Assembly: GCA_032716605.1 (NCBI GenBank)
Contig: CM064506.1
Location: forward strand, 19,888,600 to 19,952,599
Direction of reading: 5' to 3'
Source: Paralithodes platypus
Lineage: Eukaryota > Arthropoda > Malacostraca > Decapoda > Lithodidae
DNA: 64,000 bases
The notes under the pieces were generated by a model, which searched no databases, was not told where the DNA came from, and was given only the letters and a program-made list of their open reading frames with translations. The position numbers and the translations under genes were made by a program. This document shows, in pieces, positions 32,341 to 44,405 of this stretch (its first letter is position 1; each line of letters opens with the position of its first letter).

Positions 32341-32968
32341 TTAACCCGGGAACTGCAGGAAGACTCTTAAGAGTTCCCCCGGCGGACTGCGGGAAGACTT
32401 AAGAGTCAGGGAAAAAAAAAATCCATTTAAAACACCCAAAAAACATATTTTTTTTTGTTTTTATTTTTTTTATTTTTTATTGCCCCTGGGCCATGCCAAA
32501 TATGACTCCTCCACCTCCCCTCCTTCCCCACTTTCCTCCCCTCCTTCAGTTATCACCTATTTTCCCTGTTATTCCCTTATTCTGTGGTATATTTTCGTGC
32601 TAACATTAGCGAGTTGCAAGCAGGGCATTGTCATCACTGTTAGCAAGCGAGTGCAAGAGAGAGAGAGAGAGTATCGATCGACAGTCTCTCTCCAGAGGTG
32701 GAGAAAAGTGGTGGGAAGTGAGGTTGCCTCAGCCATACATTATGTAACTCCCGGCCTGTATCGCCAATTTTGACCATCCAAACGCTGTTTCCACTTGTTT
32801 ATTGTTCTAACAAGGTTAGTACCTTTATAATCAACCTATAATAGGCGCATATGGATAAGTATTAATGCTATTTATGGTAAAATAACGATGTTAGTGATGG
32901 GAACAGCTCAAATACGTCAGCACAGGAGTGTGGTGTCTCATACCCCCCATGTGTACTTCAGAGGTTAA
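32341..32968 (+). mobile_element. TTAA MITE family A, reference copy
   Basis: TTAA at 32341-32344 and 32965-32968, 628 bp. Ends TTAACCCGGGAACTGCAGG and (reverse) TTAACCTCTGAAGTACAC share only the first six bases. A subterminal palindrome GACTCTTAAGAGT repeats. It is non-coding. TTAA target specificity points to a piggyBac-type transposase. Confidence 0.85.
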
Positions 32969-33602
32969 GAGGTTGTGCCACCCCTCTACTGACCAGGGTG
33001 TCAATCCACAAAATATGAATTGTGTTATCATTATAGCGCGACGGAGCGGCGAAGGCACGAGCTCTAGGGGGGTCCGGGGGCATGTCCCCCCGGATTTTTT
33101 TTGAGAATTTAGGTGTTTAAAACAGCATTTCCTGCAATCTAAAGGCAATCAAGATGGAACATATGGAGACCAAAATTGTGTCAATTTACCTTTTTTGTTT
33201 CTTAAAAACAAAAAAGGGTTGGGGGGAGTTTCTGTTCTCATTAGCCTAGGCCCTATACAAAAAGTTCATTTGCGTTATCACTAAAAAAAACAGCGTCGTT
33301 TGACACCCTGCTCTACATCATTATTTGATAATCTTCAAGGACACTACATCCGCCTTATTAGAAACAATTTATTAGGGAAAATAGGCACCAATAGATTCGC
33401 CATATTTTTCTCCATATAGTCCGCATGGAGGATTTTCGTTATCAACAAATTGAAAAATACCCACTGCACAGACAAATAGTCTACACCAAAAATCTAAGTC
33501 GGTCAATATTTATGAGTCGCACCACAGCTGGGATCTCATTTCTAATGGTAGTTTTGGGTTCCTATCATTCTATGCTTCATTGCTATATACTTTTTATCCA
33601 CA

Positions 33603-33640
<38 letters not shown>

Positions 33641-33642
33641 CA
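32969..33642. repeat. Repeat debris and poly(T) tract
   Basis: 33025-33100 holds a G/C-rich transposon-end-like motif ('gggggtccgggggcatgtcc'). 33500-33605 is one arm of an inverted repeat whose other arm is 37838-37945. 33605-33638 is a T run of about 33. Confidence 0.6.
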
Positions 33643-36600
33643 TTAACCCTCCAGCCCCGGGGGCTATAGCTTGCGACTGTGCTGCGGTACCGGGTGTTTT
33701 GACGATCTTTGGGCTATGTTAACTACTCTGTAAGTCAATGAATATGGCATGTAATGTTGTGAATAAAAAAGAATAATGTTCCACAAACCTTCCTCTGTCT
33801 AATGGCGTTGAGTAGAGGTCTCTAGCCCCTCTGGTTGCATAATGGTGAGCGCGGGAAGACGAGTGCTTTTCGGCGGCAAATTCTTCCCGCGTTCGGACGC
33901 GTCGCCCCGACCATGGCTACGACGCACCTAGCCGCTCGTCGCGCCAAAGTATTTATCTCCCTTAGACGATTTTAGTGTTTGATATTGAGAATGTGATGTT
34001 TATTTGATATTTTTCTAGTTATTTTGAGGCCAATTATATAAAATATGTTTATTAGGGTATCACTGTCACTGATATTGCTAATTTTCACTCGATACCGTAC
34101 ATTTTATTAGTAATTGAGGTAGGTTATTGTTGTATTAGGCACTGATTATTCGTTATTACAGGTGTTTATTATTCTTTGGTCATCAAGTATTGTGTCTTGT
34201 GTCACTTTCACTTTGATAAATATGCTTTAGAGTGTCACTGTCACTGATAATGCTCATTTTCACTCGGTACCGTACATTTTATTAGTAATTGAGGTAGGTT
34301 ATTGTTGTATTAGGCACTGATTATTCGTTATCACAGGTGTTTATTATACTTTGGCCATCAAATATTAGGTCTTGTGTCACTTTCACTTACTGTAGTTATA
34401 TGATTTGTAAACGTTTTATATACAATTTATTGTGTCTTTTTTCACTGATTTCTATATTTCTATAGGTTTTAATCATATGAATGTCACTTGGTATATACAT
34501 ATGTGTCACTTTCACATATTATTATGGTGTAATTGTATTTGTATCAATTTTCTCATAATACATGACTTTTGTATTACAATAAATTGGTTTTCTTCCACTT
34601 TTTGCCTATATATAATTATAGTGTACATATTGTCATTTTATTTGGCAATTTCAGTATGATTATTAGAACTCCAGCTTGGAGTGGTAATCAAAGAAGCACT
34701 CTAAAGCACAGAGTGCCACCTTGCACTCCACACACTCCATGGTTGACTTTTTACCTGGCCTCGGCCTCACCCTGCTGTTGTAGCAGACATGGCACCGCTT
34801 CTGCTGTGTTCTTCCTGATTCATTCTGAGGCAGGGAACCAAGCCTGTGCCTAATCAAGTATTGAGCACACTGCAAGCGGTCAATAACGGCGGGCCCAGGA
34901 TGTGCCACTGCCCTCTGTGGCGTAGCATACTTCTCCAGGAGCTCCGTCAACACCTGCTTTTGGAACCTCCGCAGGCTATTGAACTTCATGGGTGTGTTCA
35001 CATTCCGAAGCTTGTATATATTGTAGGCATTCAGAACTGACATGTCCACCATATGCAGAAAGAACTTTTTGTACCATCTGCACGAGGTACGCAGGCAGTC
35101 AATGAAGCCTATCTGCATGTCGGACTTGTCCACCAGCCTCATGTTGATGTTGTAGTCCAGGACAGCATCGGGCTTGGTCACCCTGGCCTGGGTGCGGCGA
35201 TCCACCTTGCCAGTCTCCACCATTTCCCCCTTGTGGATGGTGGTCAGGAGGTTGACCTTCCGCTGGTCGTGCCAGTGGATAGCCAGAATGGGCCCCGACT
35301 TCTTCTTCAACACATCACCTTTTTTGGTCTTTGGAGGGAAAGGTGGCATGCCCTTCCTTTTCCCTCGTACTGTGCCTACAGTCCCCGTCTTGCGCTCATG
35401 CAGGTACTGTGAGAGAGTGGGGGACGTGTAATAATTGTCCGTGTAGAGGACGTGATTCTTGTGAAAGTAGCGGTCCATCATGGCTTGCACCACTGCTCCG
35501 CCAAAGCCAATGAGGGGGTCCACAAGCAAGTCCCCTTCCTTCCCGCTGTAGACCAGGAAGTCCAGGACATAGCCAGTTTGGCAGTCGCACAGCACAAAGA
35601 ATTTTATGCCAAAGCGATGTCTTTTTGAGGGGATGTACTGCCGGAAGCTGAGTTTTCCCCGGAACAGCACAAGAGACTCGTCAATGACGACCTTGCGGAA
35701 GGGCTTGAAGTAGGAGGTGAAGCGTTCTCGCATCATCTCATACAACGTCCTAATCTTCCACAGCTTGTCACCGAGGTGGACGTTGGTGACAAGATGGAGC
35801 GCTGCGAGGATATCAAGGTACCGGTCGCGAGACATATATTTCCCGAAGGCAGGGGTGGATATCAGATCATTGGTGATCCAATAGTCAGGCAACCTATGCT
35901 TCTTGACATGAGGCATTAGCATGGTGAGTGCCAGGAACACCATGAACTCTTTATGAGTCACTGGGGTCCACTGCCTCATGTGGCCCTTGGTCACCTTGCC
36001 CAAAAAGTGGACCTGGAATTGGTGCTGCTTATTTGTCTCTTTGACAACATAGCCTACCACCTCCTCATCAAAGAAGGCCTCAAATAGTTTGTGTGGTGGA
36101 GCATTGGGGCCTGCAGGAAAATTGGGGGTAATGCCTGAACCCTCCAGTACCTCATCAAAAGCTGGCACATCAGGGTTGTATCCATCCCCATCAACTACGT
36201 CTTGCCACTGAAAGACGTACAATGGGTCTTGTCTACGCTGACGAGGAACTCCAGCTGGTGGCCCAGCACGCCCACGGCCAACTCGGGAGGCGCGCGCCCT
36301 AGGGCAGCGAGGGCGTCGGCCAGGGCGGCGGGCAGCATGACGCCGGGCCAAGCGGATGGGTCGAGGGTCGTCGATGTCCATATAGTCATCGTCAGAGTGG
36401 TCATCTTGCCCTGACAGTGGACCTATGTAATCATGGCCAGAGTCTTCAGAGAGGTGCCCTTCATCATCAGTGGCCCCCACATAATCTGGCGGGGAACCAG
36501 TGATGCGTGGGCGGCGTGCGGGTGGGCGAGGTGGGGAAGGAGTGGCAGGTGAGGCTGTGTCCCCCCGAGGTCCTGGGCTCCTTTGCCTGTGACGAGTGAC

Positions 36601-37713
36601 AGAAAGCAATGTTTCACTGTCACTAGGCCCAGGTATTGGTGATGCGAGCTCAAAGACTTCTTCAGGAAGACATGTTGAAGGCGGGAGAGGTGGGGAAAGT
36701 TGCGGGGACGTATGGCTGGGGCCGGCCGGGGTGGACGCCGCGGGAGCCTCGAACAAAACTCTCTTACTTTTCTTATTTTTTTTGGTATATTTCCTACCTT
36801 TCCCCTTTTTGGCAGCAGTATGTCTTCTGTCGGGGGACCTAGGAGGCAAATAGGCCGAAAGTGGGGGGTCCTCAACCCTTGGCAATGGTGGGGGTGGTGG
36901 GGAAGAATGCGGGTCATCCGGGTCATCTTGGGTGGCGTGGGTAGATAAGGGAGACAATGGCGGACGAGAAGGGTCACCACGCTGACCCTCACTCACAGCC
37001 TCATCCTCACCAAGTATTTTTGCTTGTTCCCTAGCTGCCGCGGCTGCCTTCTCAAGTATTTTCTGCTTATACAAGTGTAGCTTGAAAGGCGATTTACCTG
37101 GGGAAAGGCTTGGAGTCGTGTCACTTATGCGAAATTTGGTGAGTGACCTTGAACTCTCCCACTCACTCACTCTCTCAAGTTCACTGTCTTTAGGTAAACC
37201 AGCTTCCTCAACAACTGGTACATCACCTTCATCACTCTCATCACTGTCATGTTCTCTCGCAAATCCCAGGAATTGCTCTTCTTTGTCACTCATGGCCATA
37301 ATCACTCGACTTATAATTACTGGAGTCGTCACTGACTTCATCATCAACATTATTCTTGGCATCAGCTCACTCATAAAGTCTCAATGTCGTCTCAGTACCT
37401 CCGGGAGATAACACATTTAGGCGATGGCGTCGGGGTAAGGCGCGACGAACTAGCAAGGGCGTCGTAGGAAGCACGGTATCGGACACAGCGGAATCACTAT
37501 TTGGCGTACTGTCCATGATGGCGTCGGGGTAGATACTGTTGCTGTGGCGTCGTTTACGCCTGATGGCGCCACCTACCGTCCCATGATACCAAAAATGTAC
37601 GCGCGGCATTCGAAAGCACGCACGCAAGCAATGGGCGTTCAAGAGCCCTTCCGGGTTGCGCGGGCCGAGGTTGTTATGGGCGTTCAAGAGCCCTTCCGGG
37701 GTGGAGGGGTTAA
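33643..37713 (-). mobile_element. Complete piggyBac transposon
   Basis: TTAA at 33643-33646 and 37710-37713. Left end TTAACCCTCCAGCCCCGG; right end reverse-complemented TTAACCCCTCCACCCCGG. Length is 4,071 bp with a single transposase gene on the minus strand. The right subterminal module GGGCGTTCAAGAGCCCTTCC is repeated (37627 and 37679). The non-coding left part contains a 175-bp direct repeat (34048-34210 and 34224-34388). The element sits inside an older inverted repeat (arms 33500-33605 and 37838-37945). Confidence 0.9.
34663..37374 (-). CDS. piggyBac transposase
   Basis: 903 uninterrupted codons. Residues 1-375 are low complexity (acidic, proline-, serine- and arginine-rich) and longer than in classic piggyBac (about 594 aa). 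Residues 400-800 form the DDE_Tnp_1_7 transposase. Catalytic aspartates fit D565 (KVVIDESLVLFRG), D646 (LYTDNYYTS) and D749 (RLVDKSDMQ), with the spacing typical of the family. The C-terminus is a cysteine-rich domain (CHVCYNSR ... CVECKVALC ... H, about 861-898) that binds the terminal repeats. The first ATG is at 37374, but M26 (37299) or M28 (37293) may be the real start, since they open MAMSDKEEQFLGFA. It cuts and pastes at TTAA. It is intact and possibly active. A domesticated gene is less likely because the TTAA ends are present. Confidence 0.93.
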   Translation of the reverse strand: MSELMPRIMLMMKSVTTPVIISRVIMAMSDKEEQFLGFAREHDSDESDEGDVPVVEEAGLPKDSELERVSEWESSRSLTKFRISDTTPSLSPGKSPFKLHLYKQKILEKAAAAAREQAKILGEDEAVSEGQRGDPSRPPLSPLSTHATQDDPDDPHSSPPPPPLPRVEDPPLSAYLPPRSPDRRHTAAKKGKGRKYTKKNKKSKRVLFEAPAASTPAGPSHTSPQLSPPLPPSTCLPEEVFELASPIPGPSDSETLLSVTRHRQRSPGPRGDTASPATPSPPRPPARRPRITGSPPDYVGATDDEGHLSEDSGHDYIGPLSGQDDHSDDDYMDIDDPRPIRLARRHAARRPGRRPRCPRARASRVGRGRAGPPAGVPRQRRQDPLYVFQWQDVVDGDGYNPDVPAFDEVLEGSGITPNFPAGPNAPPHKLFEAFFDEEVVGYVVKETNKQHQFQVHFLGKVTKGHMRQWTPVTHKEFMVFLALTMLMPHVKKHRLPDYWITNDLISTPAFGKYMSRDRYLDILAALHLVTNVHLGDKLWKIRTLYEMMRERFTSYFKPFRKVVIDESLVLFRGKLSFRQYIPSKRHRFGIKFFVLCDCQTGYVLDFLVYSGKEGDLLVDPLIGFGGAVVQAMMDRYFHKNHVLYTDNYYTSPTLSQYLHERKTGTVGTVRGKRKGMPPFPPKTKKGDVLKKKSGPILAIHWHDQRKVNLLTTIHKGEMVETGKVDRRTQARVTKPDAVLDYNINMRLVDKSDMQIGFIDCLRTSCRWYKKFFLHMVDMSVLNAYNIYKLRNVNTPMKFNSLRRFQKQVLTELLEKYATPQRAVAHPGPAVIDRLQCAQYLIRHRLGSLPQNESGRTQQKRCHVCYNSRVRPRPGKKSTMECVECKVALCALECFFDYHSKLEF

Positions 37714-38285
37714 CCTAACCAAAAAACCTAACCTAACCTAATAGCCCCCAATTACATTTAGGTTAGGTTATGTTAGGATTTTTGGTTAGGTTAATGCAAA
37801 AAACAAAAACAAAACAAGGAAAACAAATATTTTCCCGTGGATAAAAAGTGTATAGCAATGAAGCATAGAATGATAGGAACCCAAAACTAATATTAGAAAT
37901 GAGATCCCAGCTGTGGTGCGACTCGTAAATATTGACCTCTAAGTCAAAGCGGGGGTTTGGGGGCGGCAGCCCCCACCTATAATACTAGGATAGGTTAGGT
38001 AAGGTTGTTAGGTTAGGCTAATGTCCTTTCAAAGGGGGTATAGCCTAGGCTAGTAAACACTAGGATAGCCTATACCCGGTCAGAAGTAAGAAGAAGAGTC
38101 CTGCAGTAGTCTCCTTGAATGCTACCCCTGTGGAAATTAAATGGGTAGGATAAAGACTATCACAATCAACACTTAATTTGCGTAAATTAATAAGTAGAAT
38201 GTCCCGCCAAACCTGTAATGGTGTTTTATCAGATTGAAACCCTTACGCCATCAGACAAAATATTTGTGGTCCGAGTCAGCCAATG
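37714..38285. repeat. CCTAA/TTAGG-rich flank and inverted-repeat arm
   Basis: 37714-37800 has several CCTAAC/GTTAGG words. 37838-37945 pairs with 33500-33605. No gene is seen. Confidence 0.6.
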
Positions 38286-38500
38286 TCATGGTCCGAGTAC
38301 GTCATTGGCATGGTCCAAATCGGCCACTGATATGGTCCGAATCATCCTCGTTGTGGGCCGAATCGACCATGGTCCGAATAAGCCGGCATTCTTTAGGAAC
38401 TTGTCTAATACCCCTTTGAACCTGTCTACCGGGCAACCTACTATGTCTCGCACTTCCTTGGGCAGCGAGTTGAACATTTTTGGTCCATTGTGACCTAGGC
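38286..38500 (-). pseudogene. CR1-like ORF2 C-terminal scrap
   Basis: The minus-strand frame reads MFNSLPKEVRDIVGCPVDRF and KGVLDKFLKN, the conserved polymerase C-terminus. Downstream sequence has 'ggtccgaatc' repeats. Confidence 0.65.
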
Positions 38501-39390
38501 TGGACGCGAAGAGGGATCTCCGTGATTAAGTTTGCGTCTATTTTGACGGCGATTTTTTCCGGTTATATGCCCCCTGCTGGCAATATATATGATGATGACA
38601 ATATGTCATGGGGGGGTGAGGGGGGGGGGGGAAGCACCCCCTCAACATATTATTGTATCCAAAGGCAGTCAAAATAGACGGGAACATGATGGCAAGCGTC
38701 CGACGCCGCTCCGCATAGTGTAAACAAGGCTGGCGGTACGCCCGAACTCTACATTCTACCCTAATTACATGATGACAATATGTCCTGAGGGGATGAGAAC
38801 AGAGAACTGCAAGTCTGCCACCCAAAATTGGTCAGATTAGGCCTAGGCCTAGATGCGAATGTAACGGTCATGACCCAGCCCAATTACAAGGCCTAATTAT
38901 AGGCCCAGGCTGGTATACCATGAGGATCGACGTCACCAAAACGGTCCGAGATCAGAAAACGGAGATCTGCAGGCTGCAGCAGTGCAGAGCGCCGGTTGGC
39001 CAACACCCGGCAGATCCCCCGGCAAGAATGTTAAGTGCGGGCGTACCGCCACCCTTGTTTACACTACGCGTAGTGGCGTCGGACCTTTGCCATCATGTTC
39101 CCTTCTATTTTGACTGCCTTTGGATACAATAATATGTTGAGGGGGGCTTTGCCCCCCCTTTGCAATCATGTTCCCGTCTATTTTGAATGCCATTGGATTA
39201 AATAATATGTTGAAGAGCCCCCCTCCCATGACATATTGTCATCATCATATATATTGCCAACAGGGGGCAAATAACCGAAAAAAATCGCCGTCAAAATAAG
39301 ACGCGAAGTTAACCGTGGCGATCGCCCTATGTAAACATAACGACAGTACGCCCGGATTCTACATCCATCCCGATCCCCCTCACACCCTAC
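38501..39390. repeat. Repeat D, inverted pair
   Basis: 38530-38760 and 39000-39360 share 'aacatattattgtatccaaa' and 'gccccctgctggcaatatat' in opposite orientation, forming a large palindrome. A G run lies at 38611-38628. It is non-coding. Confidence 0.7.
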
Positions 39391-40515
39391 CCATCTCGTC
39401 CATAGGCCAATGCCTACCGGTATTTAATTTTATCTTAAAGCTCTTTATCGTTCTTGATCCCACTATAGCACTTGGTAGGCTATTCCACCTAGGCTATCTA
39501 CAACTCTGTTACCAAACCAATTAGGCTACTGTACCAATATTTGCCTATATCTTTTCTGAAACAAAATTTATTGAATTTGAAACCATTTGTTCAAATTCTT
39601 TCGCAATCACTGAGCTTTAGTACATCTTTCATGCCCCCTTTATTAATCCCACTAATCCACTTGAACACCTCTATCATATCCCCTCTAACTCAGTTACTCT
39701 GCGTCTCTCTAACGAATGTAAGCCTAATTTCTTCAACCTTTTCTCATGGATGATTTCTAATATTATGGATAATTTTTGTCATTATACGTTGTACTCTCTC
39801 CAGGGTATCCACGTCCATTCTGTAATAAGGACACCAAAATTGAACATTCATAATCCATATGGGGTCTCACTAATGACAGGTTTTAAGATAACATCAGATG
39901 TTCTGTTACTCACACTCCTAGAGATGAACCCGAGAATCCTGTTTGCCTTGTTACGAACGCTTATACACTGTTTCCTAGGTTTCAAATCATTGATAACAAA
40001 CACACCTAGATCTTTCTCACAGATTGAGTTTTATAATTCTATATTAGGCTAGCTAGTTTATATTTTACGATTGTATTCATCTTCCCTATCTTTAAAACTT
40101 TGCATTTGTCAATGTTAAAATTTATCTGCCAATTTACTGACCATTCGTGTAAGGTATCTAGATCCCTTTAAAGGCACTCTATGTCACTATCTGAATCCAT
40201 TGTTCTCCCCATTTTGGTATCGTCTGCGAATTTACTTATCCTACTAGTTATACCTAAATCAAGGTCATTTATGTATATAACAAACAATAGAGGACCCAAT
40301 ACAGATCCCGGGGCGACACCACTTTTGACTGCTCCCCATTCTGACTTTATGCTGACTCTCTGCTTCCTACCAATTAGCCATGACCTAATCCATCCTAACA
40401 ACGACCCACCTATTCCATGCACCTCAACTTTTTTCATCAATCTCCCACAACTTCTGCCCACCAGTATTAGTATGATGAAATCTAGGTAAATTTGTATATG
40501 TGCCCGGTGCCCCAT
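39391..40515 (-). pseudogene. CR1-like RT remnant
   Basis: The minus strand reads VEVHGIGGSLLGWIRSWLIG, GVAPGSVLGPLLFVIYINDL and ISKFADDTKMGR (catalytic FADD), then LHEWSVNWQINFNIDKCKVL, and many stops to about 39400, where NRVVDSLGG...MGRV marks the C-terminus. It belongs to a CR1-like lineage distinct from that at 25-30 kb. Confidence 0.8.
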
Positions 40516-40651
40516 AGGCTAATTTATATAAAATACCGGTATGTAAACTCAGTTTTGCTTTTCTGATGTGTTACATTACTTATTTCTGTCGGAAATCACG
40601 GTATAATCACTTGTTGCCTAGGTCCTAGGCCTAGGCTAAACCAAGTTTACA

Positions 40652-41160
40652 TAAGAACATAAGAAAATGTTAGTCTGCAGAAAGCCGATTGGCCCACACA
40701 AGGCAGATCCCTGTCACACCCAACCCTAATTATAAGGCCTAATTATAAGCCCCGCTCACTAACACCATTAGGAGACAAAACCTATATTTATGCTTATAAT
40801 TATAAAAAAACACATTGGAATATATCAGTCCATTCTTTACAAGTAGGCCAAAAATCGTGAACCCCTACCCTTTGTAACACATAAAGGGCTAGAGAAAATA
40901 GGCTGTAAATTTCAAACTATTCCCTGGCTGACCCTTCCTAAATGGTAGAAATGTTAGCTCGAAATGGTAACTGAGTTTTAGATATGTGGAATAGGCTACC
41001 AAGTGCTATAGTAGGATCAAGAACGATAGAGAACCTCAAGATATAATTAGACAGTACGGTACATGGATGAGATGCTTTGGGTGTGAAAGGGATCTGTCTT
41101 GTGTTGGCCAATCGGCCCTCTGCAGACTCCTGCCTTCTTATGCTCTTACTACTCTAGTTG
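40652..41160. repeat. CR1-like 3' end within an inverted repeat
   Basis: 40652-40727 and 41084-41160 are inverted copies ('acataagaacataagaaaat', 'gccgattggcccacacaagg'). 40981-41060 on the plus strand reads MWNRLPSAIVGSRTIENL, a polymerase C-terminus. 40832-40985 holds a diverged foldback repeat G. Confidence 0.65.
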
Positions 41161-41207
41161 TTAATGAATTATAAGAATTATAATCCGGACGTCCCGGGTG
41201 AATTGGG

Positions 41208-41335
41208 CCTTGAATAAACTGGCACGGTTGTCCCTCTCACAGGGGACAGGTCCGCTCTGGGGCATTTTGTGTATGGCCACCCCCACCCTCATGAAGGGAA
41301 GTAAGGCATCTAGCTATACAGTAGATAGATGAGAC
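41208..41335 (+). mobile_element. 3' tail of another non-LTR element
   Basis: 'gccttgaataaactggcacg' and 'cattttgtgtatggccaccc', followed by a TAGATAGA tail, match the reverse complement of 63190-63300. No coding part remains. Confidence 0.65.
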
Positions 41336-41426
41336 TTCTAAAAACCTTACTTTACTAACCTACCCTAACCTTTGCTTTGCCTATAGGCACTTAATCTAAG
41401 CTAATTTATCCAAATGTACGGTAACC

Positions 41427-44405
41427 TTGAATGAGCAAAAAACGAAAACGGTGCGATTTTACTTTAGCAGCGCGCACTTTACTTTAGCAGCGCGAGAGGA
41501 TATTGGAAGGTTATTTGAAAGAAGGATGTATGATGTCCTTGCACTGAATGAAACAAAGATGAAAGGAGAGGGAGAAGTGGATTTTGGAAACGTGATAGGT
41601 AGAAAGTCTGGAGTAGACGAGGGAGTCAGGGGGAAAGAAGGAGTGGCTATTATTGTGAAGGAGGAGTTGAGAGAGTTTATAAAAGAGTGGAAAGAGGTGT
41701 CATCAAGGCTAATGTGGGTGAGAATGCGGTTTAAGGGTGAAAGGTGGGTTTTTGTAAGTGCGTATGGACCAGGAAGTGAAAGAGAGTTAGACGAGGTAGA
41801 GGGTTTCTGGGAGGATTTGAGAGATTGTCTACAAGGGTTTGATGAAAATGAAAATGTTATAGTTTTAGGGGACCTAAATGCTAGGGTAGGAAATGAGCCT
41901 GTTGAGGGAGTCATCGGTAGTTTTGGTGTGGATGGTGTAAACGAGAGTGGAGAAAAACTGAAAAATGTATGTGAAGAGTGTAGATTGAGTGTAGGTAATA
42001 CGTTCTTCAAAAAAAGGCGTATACACAAGTACACCTGGCATAGACTTGTGAGGGAAGAGATTGTAGCGAGGGCATTGATGGATTATGTGCTGGTGACAAG
42101 GGAAAGATTGTGTAGACTGCTGGATGTGAATGTGATGAGAGGTGAGGCGGAGGGTATGTCAGATCATTACCTGGTGGAGGGAAAGCTAAGAGTTAAGAGT
42201 TACAGGAGAATAAGAGACAAGCGTGAAGTAAGAGAGGTAATAAAAGTTAGTGAGTTAGAGAAGAGTGAAAAAGAGAGGGAGTACAAGGAAAGACTAAATG
42301 AAAAGTGGATGGAAGTGAGAGAGATGGAAGAGAGAGAAGTAGAGGTTGAATGGCAACAGTTTAAGGAAGGAGTGAAAACAAGTGCAGAGTTAGTATGCGG
42401 CAAAAGGAAAGTAGGAGGCAGAGGTATCAGGAAGGGAAGCGAGTGGTGGAATGATACGGTGAGAAAGGCAGTTGAGGAGAAGAGACAGTGTTTTGAGAGG
42501 GTTTTACAGGATGGTAGTGTTGAGGTATGGGAGAGGTACAAGGAGAAAAGGAGAGAGGCAAAACGGAAAATTAGAGAAGCGAAAAAAGATGCAAACGAAA
42601 GGTGGGGTCAAAGGCTGAGTGAGAATTTTGAAGAACGAAAGAGGATGTTCTGGAAGGAGGTAAATAAAGTAAGGAAAGGAGGACAAAAGAGGGAAGAGTC
42701 AGTGAAAGATGAAAATGGAGAATTACTAGTGGAACCAGTTGAAGTGAGGAAAAGATATGCTGAGTGTTTTGAATCTTTGTTAAATACAAGAGATGGAAGA
42801 GAAGCAGTGATAGAAGCAGAGGTGGATGGAGATAGGTTACCCAGGCCACCCAGGTGGCAGGGAATGAATGAAAGGATTGAGGAAAATGAGATGAAAGAAG
42901 CAGTGAAACAAATGAGAGTGGGAAAAGCAGAAGGTTTGGATGGTATTGCTGTGGAGTGTATAAAGAAGGGTGGAGATGTGATAATAGATTGGTTGGTGAG
43001 ACTTTTCAATGTGTGCTTTGCTGTGTCAATGGTACCAATAGACTGGAAGAGTGCATGTATTGTGCCGTTGTACAAGGGGAAGGGAGATCGGCAGGAGTGT
43101 TCAAGTTATAGAGGTATTAGTTTATTGTCAGTGGTTGGAAAGCTGTATGGCAGGGTGTTGATAGAGAGGATAATAAAGTGTACGGAAGTTGCAATAGGAG
43201 AAGAACAGTGCAGTTTTATGAGGGGAAGAGGGTGCGTGGATCAGATGATTGCAGTAAGACAGTTATGCGAGAAGTATTTAGAGAAGCATAAGGAGATATT
43301 TTGGGCTTTTATGGACTTGGAAAAAGCGTATGATCGTGTGGACCGTGAAGCAATGTGGAAGGTGTTAAGGATTTATGAAATAGGAGGAAATTTGTTAGAA
43401 GCAGTTAAGAGTTTTTATGAAGGGAGCAGAGCATGTGTGAGAGTAGGAAATGGTGAGTTGAGTGAATGGTTTGAGGTAAAGGTAGGTTTGCGACAGGGTT
43501 GTGTAATGTCACCATGGCTGTTTAATATGTTTATGGATGGTGTGGTGAGGGAGGTGAAAAGGAGAACTATGGGAAGAGGATTGGGTTTAGTAGGAAAGAA
43601 TGGTAGAGATTGGGAGTTGAATCAGTTGCTGTTCGCTGATGACACAGCATTGGTGGCGGATTCTGATGAGAAACTGCAGCGGGTAGTCAAAGAGTTTGGT
43701 GTGGTTTGTGGAAGGAGGAAACTGAAGGTGAACGTCAATAAAAGTAAAGTAATGGTGTGTAATAGGGGAGAGCATAGGGTGAATCTAGATGTGAGGCTGG
43801 ATGGGGAAATATTGGAACAAGTAGAGTGTTTTAAATATCTAGGAGGAATGATAAGCAGGAGTGGAGGTATGGAAGTCGAGGTAAAACAGAGTGTGTGAAG
43901 GAAGGAAGGAAGGAAGGTTTTCGGAGCAATGGAAAGTATGTGGAAGACGAGAAATCTCGGAGTGAAAGTAAAAAGTGCACTGTATCAAGGAATTGTTGTG
44001 CCAACAGTGATGTATGGGGCTGAGACATGGGCTCTGAAGAAAAAGGAGAAAAGAGGGCTGGATGTGATGGAGATGAGCTGCTTGAGGAGTATGTGTGGAG
44101 TTACTCGTAGAGACAGATTGAGGAATGAAGAGATACGTAGGAGAGTGGGGCAGCAGGAACATTTGTCAACCAGAGTGGACAGAAAGGTGCTGAGCTGGTA
44201 TGGTCATGTTGAACGAATGGGAGATGAAAGGCTTACAAAGAGAATATGTGAGTCAGGTACAAGGGGAGATAGAAGGGCAGGAAGACCCCCATTGAGATGG
44301 AGAGACTGTGTAAGAAAGGCTTTGGATTATAGAGGAATGACTATAGATCAGGCAGGGGAAGTGGTGGTGGACAGGAGTGAATGGAGAATGCTTGTGAATA
44401 GTTGA
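41427..44405 (+). CDS. Endonuclease-reverse transcriptase of RTE/Ingi-like element
   Basis: One frame runs 992 codons with a single internal TGA at 43896-43898, plausibly a CGA-to-TGA change. The first ~18 codons lie in flanking DNA, before the target duplication, so the annotated ATG is not the element's own. APE endonuclease: E42 (LNETK), D149 (VLGDLNARVG), D219 (MDYVLV), SDH at 245-247. RT: KAEGLDGIAVECIK, YRGISLLSVVGKLYGRVL, D630 (FMDLEKAYDRVDR), LRQGCVMSPWLFN, FADD at 736-739, VECFKYLGG. After the stop: YGAETWALKKKEKR, SWYGHVERMGDERL, RRAGRPPLRWRDCV. It is nearly intact, hence young. Confidence 0.88.

Noticed and set aside
42200..43075. Several minus-strand frames opposite the retrotransposon
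   Set aside because: They are shadows of the A/G-rich sense coding strand; serine/leucine-rich with no motif.
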